Source: Gossypium raimondii (taxonomy: Eukaryota > Streptophyta > Magnoliopsida > Malvales > Malvaceae). Taken from it: 64,000 nt of DNA. Positions 24,846-36,735 of this stretch are shown one piece after another. Every line of letters starts with the position of its first letter. Position 1 is the first letter of the stretch. The DNA lies in NCBI RefSeq assembly GCF_025698545.1, contig NC_068571.1:47649733-47713732 (forward strand), given 5' to 3'. A model generated the notes under the pieces. That model was not told where the DNA came from. It saw nothing but the letters and a program-made list of their open reading frames with translations, and ran no database searches. A program made the translations under genes and the position numbers.

Positions 24846-27800
24846 AACATTGGATTTGAATTTTGAAATCTAAAAATAAAGAGATTAAATTCCTAAAAAT
24901 AAAAGTAAATGAACTAAATTCTAAATTTTGAAAAGTATATGGACTTATAGAATATATTTACCCATATAGTAATGATTGATTATGATTATAATTACTTAAA
25001 TATATTAATATAATTGTAATTATAACTGTACTTATATCTTAGGATTTGTTAGGCAATTCATTGGAAAAATAAATCAACTATAAAATAATATTTTCAATGA
25101 TTTAATCTTTTTAAGCATGTTTGATCCATAATAAAAAATGATAGAAAAATTTCAATGAAAAAAGTGTGAAAATGATAAATAATGAGCTTTTTATCATTTA
25201 ATGTATAATTTTTTCTTTTTTCTTTTATTTATTTCTTTTAACACTATCATTTAAATACTTTACATTTAATATCTTAAATAATACATTTATCAAATAGTCT
25301 AATTATATTTTGTGCTTAATTTTAAGAAGGGTTAATGTACTAATTGGTGCTTGAACATGGTGATTGTTATCATGATGGGGCCTGAAATTTTTTTTTATTC
25401 AAGTTAATCCATGAACTTAGCATTTGTTCTCACATTTGGGGTTAATTTATTTCCAATTTAGTCCCTAATAATTCCATTAAAAAATGGACAAAAAAAGTTC
25501 AGACCACAATATGAGAACAATTATATGAGTTAAAGTTTCAATATGGCAACAATTGACAAGTTCAATCCCCAAATAATGCATTACCTTTTTAAGAAATATA
25601 TTAAACTGATTTTATAACTTAGATTCAGTAATTAAATTTTCAACTTATCAAACAACATCAATATTTTTGGAATTAGACCGGTGGTTGAACTAGTTAGGCC
25701 ACTGGTTCCGAGTCCGACCAGCCCATCCGGTTCACATCAAATAACTTATTAGAAATTAAAAAGAAAAATAAAAACTGTAAAATCTGATTCAATCAATCCG
25801 TACCGATTTATAGGTCAATCAATTTTTGGTCTTGTTCTACCAGCCTAATCGATTCTGAAAACACTTAGGAACACCTTGTTATAAAACAAAAATAAATAAA
25901 AACACAACACATAGAAATTGTTTGCAAATGAAATGGAATGATGAAGATGAGGAATTGTGTACATAAAGAAAGCAAAAAGCGTGGAGGATGCTGAGAGTTG
26001 AAGGATTTCCCGAATGGAGCAAAACAGCTTTTTGTTAGATACATAGGCAAGAGAGGAGATAAGGATGTGTGAGTTGAGTGCTGTTTCATTTCCATGGTTG
26101 GGTTGCGTTTCTTTCAAACAGGAATTATAACTTCGCCTGATTTAGAATTTCTCCGATTCAATCAAATCCACCCCTCCCTTGCATGCGCCTCACTTTGCCA
26201 CCCCATGCCCACACAAATGCTTCTTTGCCCTTTGACCAATGTTTTAGGAACTGAAGCATAGGTACGGTGAAGTTTGATGATCCATCACCTCCTCCTTTAA
26301 TTATATGCAGTTAGATGTTCAATTTCCAGTCATGCATCAGAATGGAGGACATTTCGTGATTAATCGTTTATCTTTTCGAAAAACACCTATGGTGAGGGTA
26401 TGAGTAACTGCTGTTGGTGAAAAATATTTTTGAAATTGAATCGGTTAAACTACTGATTCTTGATCCAATGGATTGAAATCACATCAATTGTTATAAAATA
26501 TAAAATCCAATTCAACTTTAATCCAATAAACTCATATCGATTCACAAATCGACCGATTCATTTTATTCTATCTCAAACCAACGTACTAATCAATTACCGA
26601 TTCAACAAGTCTAGTTCAATTTTAAAAACATCCATTAAAATTTTCCACGAAAGCATATTGGGCCCAAGATTCAAGATGAATAAAATATTAGTTAATTAAA
26701 TAAAAACATTAAAAATCTATGATGAAATGAATCCAATCATGATGAAAAAAACTCGGAATTACAAGTCATATCTTTGTTATCTATAGCTGTGAACGTGTTC
26801 AAAATTCAATTCACATGTTTTGAATATTAGGGCAAATTTAGAGGGGAAGTAGGGGTTTTGTCCCCCATGAGATGAAAAATTTCTTTTAATCCCCTAATCA
26901 ATGGTAAAATTAAAATTTATGATAAATTTGCATTTTGATCATTCAAAAATGAAAATATTTCTATTTAATCCTTTTAAAAGTGATGAAATTATAAATTAAT
27001 ATAAGATAAAATTACACTTTAACTTCACAAAAAATTATAATTTAGTTCCAGTCCCACCTAAAAGAAATTCTGGATTCGCCCTTGTTAAATATGCTCCAGA
27101 TCAAATTTAAACTGATATTAAACTCACAAGCCAATGACTAGAATGATAAATTCGAATTAACTCTTAAATCGCTAACTAAATACATGAAATGAGTTCACCA
27201 AAACAATACTAATACTTTAAAATCTCGATTCAAACATTTTATAATTTAGTGATAACATAATTTAACAAAGAATGAAATTCACTTTATTTTTTTTATAAAA
27301 ATAAAGGTTTTAATATTAAAATTTAATTCAATCCAATCCAATCCCAATTAAAATAATAATATTAAAATTAATTTAGATAAGGTTGAACCATTGAATTAAG
27401 AATAAAGGGTCGAAAGGAGATGAATATTCATTGGTTGCCCACATTGTTGAACTTTGGTGTTGTAGAGCTATCCAAGCGGCTTCTCATGGGCCATTGTTTC
27501 TATTTTTATTTTTTATTTTAATTTAGTTTTAATTTTTTTTCTCAATTAAATCCAACTGTTTCCCTTTTCCCTTTTCCTTTTTAGTTTTGTTTGATTTCAA
27601 TTTAATGTGTTGTCAACTTTTCTTTTGACTTTTTCTCAGATAGGGGCCTTGCATATGGAGTCATGGTTGCCACCCATAATTTAAAACAAATTAAATATTT
27701 TATTATTACAAAAGAAAAACTTTGTATTTTTAAATTAGAAAAACGTATAAGGAATATAAGGGTGTGGAGCATATCTTAACCTTTTAATATCACATGTGTT

Positions 27801-28124
27801 GTAGGTAATTTTACGTGTTTAATTTTTAAATAATATATTTCTTATTGTCTATAATTGATGTAAAGTAATATTCATTGTTGGTATTATTCAACATAAATAG
27901 AATATATTAACATATTTTACAAGGTTGCATAATAAATTGAATAAATATGTATATTATTTTAAATAGTGAATACTTATTATTTATCAATGTGATAAATATT
28001 TTAACTAATAAAAATATTTAAAATGATGAATTTAATAATCAAATGAAAGTCTTTCAATACAATCAAAGTTACCCTGTTTAGCGTTTAATATTGAAGATAT
28101 CTCAACAATTATGGAGATAATTAA
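24846..28124. other. Intergenic stretch with several small repeats
   Basis: No gene is supported. 25325-25590 is an inverted-repeat block ('aattggtgcttgaacatgg…') related to 41945-42310. 25670-25860 is a GGTTGAACCGG-type element. 25890-26330 is less AT-rich, looks single-copy and has no convincing open frame. 26420-26650 is another GGTTGAAC-like block. 26827-27086 resembles the AGGGCGAATT MITE family. The rest is plain AT-rich DNA. Confidence 0.5.
26827..27086. mobile_element. MITE, AGGGCGAATTC family (diverged)
   Basis: Left end 'agggcaaatttagaggggaagtaggggttttgtccccc' and right end 'gtcccacctaaaagaaattctggattcgccctt' are partly complementary. Similar organisation at 52445-52694 and about 54690-54900, each ending in GAATTCGCCC or GACTCTGCC-type sequence. 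Confidence 0.5.
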
Positions 28125-30894
28125 TGTAATGTCATGGTTTTCAATGGTATCGTAAAATTGACTTTGAGCTAAATTAATTGAGTTAAATTAGTATATAATT
28201 AAAATAGAATAATTATGTGTTAAATATGGTTAAAAAAGTTGAATTAATGAGTGTGATTGAATTAAAGCGATTAATAAAAATAGTGCAAAACTAAATTGAT
28301 TAGTGATTTAAATGAAAAGAAAGAGCCTTAAATTTTTAAATTTCATGTCAGCGTATGAGAATTAAATTAAGTATATATATAAGTGACTTAGTGGGAGATA
28401 AAAATAAATGTTACCATCCATCTTCATCTTTGTTCTCTCCCACCCAAACTAAAGACAATGAAAAGAAGGGTTAAGTTCTTTCATAATCGGCCATAATTCA
28501 TTAAGGTAAGTTAATTTCTTTTGGTAAATTTTGTGAATTCAAGTAATAGAAAGCTAGATTAGGCTAATCCAATGCTTAGATTTTTCTATTAGTGTAGTTA
28601 AATTAAATTACGATTGTTGAAAATTTAAATAAATTTGAATGTTTAAGCTTAACAATCATGCATGCGCAATACTAGCTAGTTAATGGGAAAATATGTTGCT
28701 ATTGTAAGTAAAAGTGTAAAATTGAGCTTGAATTAAACTTAGATTAAATAGTTACTCATGGTATTATTAAGGACTAAATTGTAAGTGATATAAAATTTGA
28801 GGGTTGAAAATGAATAATGGTTGTAAGAGGTCCTTGTACTATATTTATTAAGTTGGACTTAAATTCGATTAGGTAAATTGTGAGAATCGAGTGTTTCGGA
28901 TATTAGTTGTTTAGAGACTAAATCGAATAATGCACATTCATGTTTGTTTATCATATCTCTATGTTCAAATTATTTAACTAATGGATTTTTCGTATTCGAA
29001 TTTATTGTATGTAGTTAAAGATGATGCTGGGACGTCGAAAAGCAAAAGGAAATGTAAAGTCGTCGATGAATAGCTAATCTAGTTTGTGCTCTCATAATTC
29101 GAGTTCGTTAGATAAATATATTTATATGTTTGATTCATTAAATGTCCGAAAATGGTAATCTAATAATGTGAAATATTCGAAAGGTGCATATATTCTTAAT
29201 TATGTGATTTGTGATCATTTTGGTTAGTTGAATATATGAAAGTATGCTTATTGATGAAATGCGATTAATAGTAATGATATTTTCCCTATAAACGTTATCG
29301 AATAGAGTCATGAGTATAGTTGACGTGCCATAGGGTCTGTTTTGATAGGTGGGAGATTCAGCACTATGTGCATACATATCGTGATAGTTCTCTAATACTT
29401 TGGGGGTCAAGAACGTATCACCAATTCAAATACCTTGAGGGTACAAGCATATTCTAATGTAGTTGGAGGGCTTGATGCATTTGTGCCTGATTAGCACTTT
29501 GGTGCGTATTTAGTGTGATGGTGGATTGATCTGAGTATCCGTTATTATATCCGATTTGGTTCATAAGGATCATAATGTACAAATGATATATTGAACATGT
29601 ATTAAATTGGTATGAGATATTTATGTTAACATGAGATATACTTTTGACGTGTTAAACTAGATGCAATTACCCTAAGAGTGCATCGAAAATTATATTGAGA
29701 AAGTGAGTAAGGAATTATTGTGAATAAAATGAAATGATAAATAAACTATTGATATATATATACACATATCTATAATATTAATGTGAAATGATTAGCTCAT
29801 TAACTTGAATTTTGATGTTATTTATATTTATACTTATTTGATTTTGTTATGTTTATATTTGAATTAGAATTATGTTAGTACCATTGAGTAACCATTACTT
29901 AGCGTACATATTTATTTGTTTCTGCATGCAGGTCTCAAATAAAATTAAAGAAATTTCACGGTCAAGCATTCAACTCTCAAGCTTAGCTTGGAAGCCATTA
30001 TGATCCTATTTTGTATGTATATACATATTTAAAGTCTTTTAGCATGCACCTAGATTGGTTGACTTTTAGCCTAAGTTAATTTTGGCACTTTTGGTATGTG
30101 ACCTATAATATTATCTTGGTTCAATTTTATCTTTTGATTACTAGTTAATTATGCTTGATTATATGGGTTTAAATATGCAAATTGGTTGGTTTAGTAATGA
30201 TGAAGTGAATGTTATAATTTGGTAAGGTTTGAATATGTTTAAATAGATCAATTTGTTGAATATGTTTTTGTGGTATATTTTAGGTATATTTGGGTTCATT
30301 TGACTAAGGCTTTGGACACTTAAAAGTGCGGGATTTTGACAATTTGGTCTTTGAGTCTTAAGATAGAAAGAACATGTCTCGAGACTATTAGAACAAATTT
30401 CACATAAATTTTGCATTCAAAAGCCAAAGGTCTGAAGACATACTTGTATAGTCTCGAGATATTCATAAGTCTCGCGATAGGAACCCTTTGTCTCGAAACA
30501 TTCAAACATTGAAGCAAAAATAGGAAAACAAAGTAGGTTGGTCTTGAGATATAAAAGACATTGCCTTGAGACACAACATATAGTGTCTCGAGACATGTTG
30601 ACTTCGAAGCAAAAAATCCTAAAATAATTTATGGCTTGTCTCGAGATAGGTGTCTTGAGACATAACCTTGAATTTTGACATTTGAGTTAGGATTCGAGTC
30701 CTAACTTTGAAATTAATTTGTATAACCCCCTAAATTGACGAAATGAAATCAATGAGAGTATAAATGCTTGTATATGAATTATTTTGATAATTGAATTGAA
30801 TGTATTTTTGTTATAGTAGCTTGAGTTACTTTGACGATGTAATGTGACATCACACGTTCGGATTCAACAATTGGGTCGAGTATGGGGTGTTACA
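28125..30894 (+). mobile_element. Probable solo LTR of a Ty3/gypsy-type element, about 2.8 kb
   Basis: Starts TGTAATGTCATGG (28125) and ends GGGTCGAGTATGGGGTGTTACA (30894), the …GGGGTGTTACA close I associate with cotton gypsy LTRs. Flanks ATTAA (28120-28124) and ATTGA (30895-30899) form a target duplication with one mismatch. No coding region lies inside. A cluster of GTCTCGAGAC-like palindromes occupies 30370-30665. The left boundary is less certain than the right. Confidence 0.55.
30370..30665. repeat. Spaced GTCTCGAGAC palindrome cluster
   Basis: A perfect GTCTCGAGAC sits at 30376-30385. Variants recur at about 30451 (GTCTCGAGAT), 30469 (GTCTCGCGAT), 30490 (GTCTCGAAAC), 30541 (GTCTTGAGAT), 30562 (CCTTGAGAC), 30584 (GTGTCTCGAGAC), 30636 (GTCTCGAGAT) and 30650 (GTCTTGAGAC). 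Spacing is irregular, roughly 15-60 bases. Confidence 0.85.
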
Positions 30895-31114
30895 ATTGAA
30901 GACCTATACATGTGGCTACTTATGCGGAAAAAAGTTAAAATAATTTATTATAATTTAACAAGCCTATTTTACTCTTCATATATGCATAACTTGTATTAGG
31001 TTAGAGTAGGTAAGTGAGAGAGCCTATTATATAGTCACTTAGCTTACATCTAAGCTTTCAAGGGGAAAGAATTAAAGGGAGAGGAGCTTGTTTAGAGTAT
31101 AGAAGCGAAGTTGC

Positions 31115-31535
31115 TACTTAGTGGTGGCGCCATTCTTTATGGTGGTGGCGTCATTCTCTATGGCTCCACCAAATAAAAAAAATCTGTACAAAAAAAAATC
31201 TAACGTATTAAAGGTGGTGGCACCATTCTTTATGACTCCACTAAATAAAACAATAATTTTAGTTTTAAATAAAAAAACTAAAAATAAAAAGTCTGACGGT
31301 GGGGGTGCCATCCTCTATGGCTCCACCAAATAAAATACTAATTCTAGTTTTAAATTAAAAAAAAAAATCAATCACTATAAATATTCAAAAATATTGGTAT
31401 TAGATTGTTATTTATACAGGTGGCGCGTCAAATATAAATTGGTTCCACTCAAAATATTAATTTTTTAATCCTAGCAACTAATGATTGGCTGAGGTGGCAA
31501 GTGGGGGCGCCAATTTCTTTAGCTCCACCAACTTT
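31115..31535. repeat. GGTGGCGCCATTCT…TGGCTCCACCA repeat cluster
   Basis: Units of the form GGTGGCGCCATTCTNTATGG(CTCCACCAAATAAA) occur near 31121, 31140, 31215, 31298 and, more diverged, near 31425 and 31495. The core GGTGGC…GCTCCACC is itself nearly self-complementary. The cluster lies directly left of the point where the UBA5 pseudogene loses its 5' half. It is probably part of a transposon LTR or leader, but no ends were found. Confidence 0.7.
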
Positions 31536-33109
31536 CATTATTCATTTCTGGTCATTTACCTATATAATAAAAAATAGATATTTTTACAATTAACCAAAAT
31601 TTTAGGATTATTTTTATAAAAAAAGCAGAGTTGAATCAAACATGGATGGAGTCTGGTGATAACTTATTTTTTTAGTCATTGGTAGAAGTGTCTTCTATTA
31701 TTGTTACCTTTTGCAATCTGACAAGAAGTTTGCTTTTAAGGATGCGTGTGATTCCATGAATCTGATAGACTTATTGTATTGATTATAAAGCCTAAAAAAA
31801 TCTGACCTCATGCATTTCCACAGTAAATTGGTTATATTACGAGACATTTAAGGATGCATATTGAGTATTGAGTAGTAGATCGATTCGGTATTCTTATAAT
31901 GGCATCACAAATTATGAGAAGACTAGAACTTACCATTGGCACATAATCTAACTTACGAAAATTGCAGTGTAATACCTTTTCAGTAGTCCATTTGACCTTT
32001 TAGTGGTTTGTAGATTACGTATGTATATAAATATTAAACTTCACTAAGAATACGCTAGAAGATTCCACGTAAAGATATAAAAACATGCTTGGTTTGCCCC
32101 TCTGCTGCTTATTAATAAGGAGAGGAAATTTCTGGCAGGTGTTCCGAGGATGCAGTTTCAGGTCATATACAGTTGCTGATTCCAGGAGAAACTGTTTGTT
32201 TCACTTGTGCACCTCCTTTGGTACATTAATCCATTAATACATGCTATTAGCTTCATATAGATGTGAAATCTATAGTGCATATGTGTTTTAAAGTTACACA
32301 ATCAAGAATGCGAAATATGAAAACAACACGGCTTATTCGTTCGTAGGTTGTAACATCTGGAGTGGATGAACGAACACTCAAGCGTGAAGGGGTTTGTGCC
32401 GCATCTTTGCCAACTACCATGGTAAGCCTTTCTTCTTTTCTGGTTTCCTTCGTCTTTTTCTTTTTCTCTAGGACGCATGCATGCATGTCTGCACAAACTT
32501 ACAGACGTAAATGCATCTATCTACCTATATGTATGCATGGATTTACAATATGAATGATTCTATCTATACTGGCACATGAATACATGCGTGGACTAACTTT
32601 TCAGAGAGTTGTCGCTGGTGTTCTGGTCCCAAATACACTCAAGTTCTTGTTGAAATTTGGATACGTTTCTCCCTACTTGGTAAAATCCTTCATCAACTCT
32701 CCCTGCATGCTCCCATCTTTAGATTAATATATTAGGATGGCAATGGAGCGGGACTATTTTTACTCGCCCCGACCAAATTATTTTACTTACACACGCACAC
32801 ACATCCAAACCTACCCTGCTCTGAACTTCTATTCAATACTTTAGCACCCGACTTTGACCTCTGCCTCGAAATGATTTCCCCTGCCTTGAAATTTTACATG
32901 ATGTTTTATATTTATTAATTTTTACAAAACTAAACCCAATATATGTTGTAAAACCTTATAACATTAAGCAATTGTAATAAAAATATATAAAATATTATTT
33001 ATATAGTTAAAATATATGAAACACATTCTTATAAGATTAAGAAATTATATAATTAAAAATTAAAAATAGTTATAAAATTAAAAGAGGCGTTTTAGAAATA
33101 TATTGGGGT

Positions 33110-33765
33110 GGAATTTACCAAAATCGATCCTGTTAAGGAGGATCAACTCTTTCGGGAGAAGTCTTCGAAGTGTCGTCCGTTGGATAGCCAAGTGGTACCA
33201 TGTCTCCTTGAAAATGTTAGACATACCTTGGTTGGTGGTTCAATTCACATCGCGCTCGACTTCATCGATTAATTATCTACGTGTCCTTCGGAGACGTACT
33301 CTCTTCACCAACCGAGGCGTTCCCACTTCGTGAACCCTTAGGGCTCTCCGCGGAGTCAGGAGACAAAACCGAGTCTCGAGACAATACTTACAATTGATGA
33401 GGTTGTATCGATTGCTTGATGGACGATACTTTGGAGACTTCTCCTGAAGGAGTCGACTCCCCCAACAATAAAAAGGTGCCAAGTAGTACCATATCTCCTT
33501 GAAAAGGCTAGTTATGTCTTGGTTGGTGGTTCGATCCACATCGCATGTGACTTCCTTGATTAATTATCTACGCATCCTTCATGTAGATATTCTCTCCACC
33601 AACCAAGATGCTCACACTCCATGAACTATTGGGACTCTCCGTAGAGTCGAGAGACAAAACCCGAGCCCTAGGACGATACTTGCAATTATCGAAGGCTGTA
33701 TCGACTGCCTAACAAATGACATTTCGAAGACTTTTCTCGGAGAATTTGATCCCCTCAACAGATCC
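33110..33765. mobile_element. Inverted-repeat element with tandem bodies sharing TIRs
   Basis: A left arm 'gttaaggaggatcaactctttcgggagaagtcttcgaagtgtcgtcc' (about 33131-33178) is the inverse of 'ggacgatactttggagacttctcctgaaggagtcgactcccccaac' (about 33420-33465) and of 'gacatttcgaagacttttctcggagaatttgatcccctcaaca' (about 33717-33760). Between them two related bodies of about 270-290 bp repeat directly (gccaagtggtaccatgtctccttgaaaa… and gccaagtagtaccatatctccttgaaaa…). A relative of the right arm is at about 47870-47940. The region is distinctly more GC-rich than its surroundings. Confidence 0.75.
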
Positions 33766-33957
33766 CTACCCAACCCAAATTTTTTTTATGGAAAAATAGA
33801 CTTGCCCACCTCATAACCCAATTAAAAGAACACCCTATAGCACAGGGTAGGTCAGAACCCGAGGGTTTCTAGATTTCTTTTCATCTTTAAGTTTAATCAT
33901 TTTTTTATCTTCCTCTATAATAGCCCAAGGATAGATGATTCTATTCGAAGTTGTGTG

Positions 33958-34143
33958 TGAAGAAATTCAGGTAGAAATGCAAAACTTAAAAGAAATCTAA
34001 ATGTGTTTGTTTATTCTTTGAAAAATAGATTCTTGCTTAACCTCCTTCTATTCTTCAGATGATACATTTATAGACTTAGAAACTAACTAACTTCCTCAAC
34101 AGCTTACTAACAACTTTAGCTGAATACTAACTAACTCTTAACA
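33958..34143 (-). repeat. Copia LTR (3' LTR in element orientation)
   Basis: 186 bp, TG…CA. The adjacent inner sequence on the minus strand (GGGAAGATGGATGAA just before the LTR) is a weak polypurine tract. It matches the other LTR except for three substitutions. Confidence 0.95.
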
Positions 34144-34288
34144 TTCATCCATCTTCCCAACGGGTAAGACCCGAAGAAAATTTCAAAACCGAGTGAAGTA
34201 AGAAACTGAGAGTGGTTTAGTAAAAACATTAGCAACTTGATCACACGCAGAAACTTCACCAACTAATACAGATCCCGCAGTAACTTTC

Positions 34289-34870
34289 TCACGAACAAAA
34301 AAACAAATCTAACTCCACATGTTTAAATTTAGAGTGTAACACGGGATTGGCAGCAACAGCTACTGCACTAGAACTATCACACCCAATGTGAGGCGTATCA
34401 GTAGACTTAACGTGTAACTCCTGAAGTAATGACACTAACCATGTGACATCGCTGATAGCAGCAGCAAGACTCCTGCACTCAACTTCAGCACTAAATCGAG
34501 AAACCACTTGTTGTTTTCTGGATGACCAAGACACTAGATTCGAGCAAAAAAAAAACACAATAGCCAGATGTAGACCGGCGATCATCAACATCCAACCCCC
34601 AGTTGGCATCAACATATCCTACCAGAGATAACCGATCAGACAGGCGAAAAACTACTCCATAATCAAGCGTGCCAGACAAATAGTGTAAGATTCGCTTGAT
34701 TGCAACCATATGAACAGACGTAGGACTGTGCATGAACTGACAAACCCGATTTACTGCATATGCAATATCAAGCCTTGTGAGTACAACATACTGTAACGCA
34801 CCAGCAAGACTCTTGTACTCAGTTGGATCAGACAGAGGATCGCCATCATCTTTAGAGAGAGTCAACGAGC
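34289..34870 (-). pseudogene. Copia RNase H region, frameshifted
   Basis: Minus-strand fragments show copia RNase H landmarks: YVDANWGLDVDDRRSTSGYC (34578-34640 area, the usual ‘DADWAG…RRSTSG’ block) and, in a different frame downstream, AEVECRSLAAAISDVTWL and HSKFKHVELDLFF. The change of frame near 34500 shows a frameshift. Confidence 0.85.
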
Positions 34871-34873
34871 TAA

Positions 34874-35941
34874 TCATCGGGGTGTGAACACTCTTAGTTG
34901 TAGACAGACAGTTTCGATTAAGAAGATCACGTATGTATTTTTTTGACAAAGATGAATGCAGCAGGAGGATGACCGAGTAACCTCAATCCTAAGGAAATAA
35001 TGAAGATCACCCATATCTTTTAACGAGAACTCATCATTCAACATCTTGACAAACCAGTCAATAGAAGCCGGCTTACTGCCAGTGACAATACTATCGTCAA
35101 CATAGACCAGCACATAGAGTGTGGAACCAGACTTTATAGGAACAAACAACGATGAGTCCGATTTGGAACCAACAAAGCCAGCAAACACAAGAAACGCCTT
35201 TAGATTTTCAAGCCAAGCTCGTGGAGCCTGACGAAGACCATACAGAGCTTTATTAAGACGACACACCAGAGGATTCCCATCAGAACTATAGTGCACATAA
35301 CCTGGAGGCTGCTGCATGAACACCTCATTATCAATATCACCATTTAAGAATGCATTGTTCACATCAACTTGACGAAGTGACCACCCTTTAGATACCGCAA
35401 TAGAAAAAATAATCCGGATAGTGGCAGGTTTAATCACTGGACTGAATGTTTCCTGAAAATCACTACCTGGAACTTGAGAACATCCTTTTGCAACTAAGCG
35501 TGCTTTATGACGATCAATAGACCCATCTGGATTCCTCTTGACCTTGAACAACCATTTACATCCTATAATCTTGCGTCTCGGCGATAAAGGAACAAGGTCC
35601 CACGTATTATTACGAACAAGTGTATTGTACTCAGCTTGAGCTGCATCATGCCACTCAGAGCTAGCAAACGCCTCCTCTATTGTTGAAGGCTCCATAGTCT
35701 CAACAGTCAAGACTTTTGGTTTAAACACACCAACCTTGGACCAAGTAAGCATTGGATGAATATTCGTAGTGGACATAGAAAGATCAGGTCCTGTTGGAGC
35801 AGACGGAATCTCAACAACAGGCGTATCAGATTGAACATTCGTAGAATGGGAACCAATAATGTCAGTGTTTGGTGAACTACCAATGACAGGTGTTGGACTA
35901 CTAGTGGCCCTATCCTGAACCACAGGAAACCTGCTCGACAA
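34874..35941 (-). pseudogene. Copia reverse transcriptase region
   Basis: A long open stretch carries the copia RT signature: EWHDAAQAEYNTLVRNNTW near the start, KARLVAKGCSQ, the catalytic block VDVNNAFLNG, the LYGLRQAPRAW block and YVDD (about 35091-35105). It ends by frameshift just before the RNase H segment. Upstream of it the integrase C-terminal part carries stops. Confidence 0.92.
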
Positions 35942-36029
35942 ACCCTGATGAGCAGGAACCTCAGACCGAAAATTGACGGCCTTGACCGGAGGAACAAACG
36001 TAGGTAAAGAAACCGACTCACGACCAGAC

Positions 36030-36735
36030 CCGTGTATGTTAGGAGAGAGAAATCATTTTATCAAGCTCCATATGACGAGAAATTACAATTTTACCGTCAA
36101 GCAAGAGACACTAATATCCCTTGTGACAAGAACTATATCCCAAGAAAGTGCAAGGATGCAACCGAAACTCTAACTTTTGATGCTAAAACGGTCTCAAATA
36201 AGGATAACAACAACAACCAAAGACACACAAATACTCGTACTTGGGATCACGCCCATAAATAGCTTTATACGGAGTTCGTCCATGTACACCGGCGTGGGAA
36301 GACAGTTGATCAGATGTACAACACAAGTAAATGCATATGCCCAGAATTCCATAGACAGACCTGCTTGTGCCAGAAGAGTAAGTCTCATATCCACAATGTG
36401 TCTATGTTTATGTTTCGCAACTCTATTTTGTTCAGAAGTGTGAGGACAAGACAGACGATGAATGATACCCTAAGAAGCTAATACTGAGGTAAAAGCTCGA
36501 TACTCGCCACCCCAGTCACTCTGAAATATTTTTATAGATTTACCAAATTGTGTTTGAACTAGTTTCTGAAACTGAGCAAAACACTCCACAACTTGATATT
36601 TCTGCCGAATGAGATAGATCCAAGTGAATCAAGTACACACATCAATAAACGTCACGTAATACCAGTTGTTAGCACAGGCAACAGACGCAGGTCCCCAAAC
36701 ATCAGAAACAACCAAAGAAAATGAATTAGTATACT
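36030..36735 (-). pseudogene. Copia integrase core and C-terminal part, with stops
   Basis: Minus-strand fragments in one general register show SDVWGPASVACANNWYYVTF, SDWGGEYRAF and later FGCCCYPYLRPF, PCTFLGYSS: the copia integrase order. In-frame stops interrupt it at several points. The third catalytic position is altered: the usual …GVAERKHRHI… reads …RVAKHKHRHI…, so the DDE glutamate is a lysine. Confidence 0.85.

Noticed and set aside
25845..26117. 90-codon minus-strand frame with a good ATG context
   Set aside because: Its second half is low-complexity Phe/Leu/Tyr from AT-rich DNA, no domain was recognised, and the region has no splice-compatible continuation.
33515..33540. GGTTCGATCCAC resembling a tRNA B-box
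   Set aside because: It belongs to the repeated body of the inverted-repeat element (the other copy reads GGTTCAATTCAC) and no cloverleaf can be formed.
36032..36262. Plus-strand open frame inside the copia element that looked like a captured host gene fragment
   Set aside because: The minus strand here reads as ordinary copia integrase C-terminal sequence (FGCCCYPYLRPF, PCTFLGYSS) in continuous order, so the plus-strand frame is a shadow.
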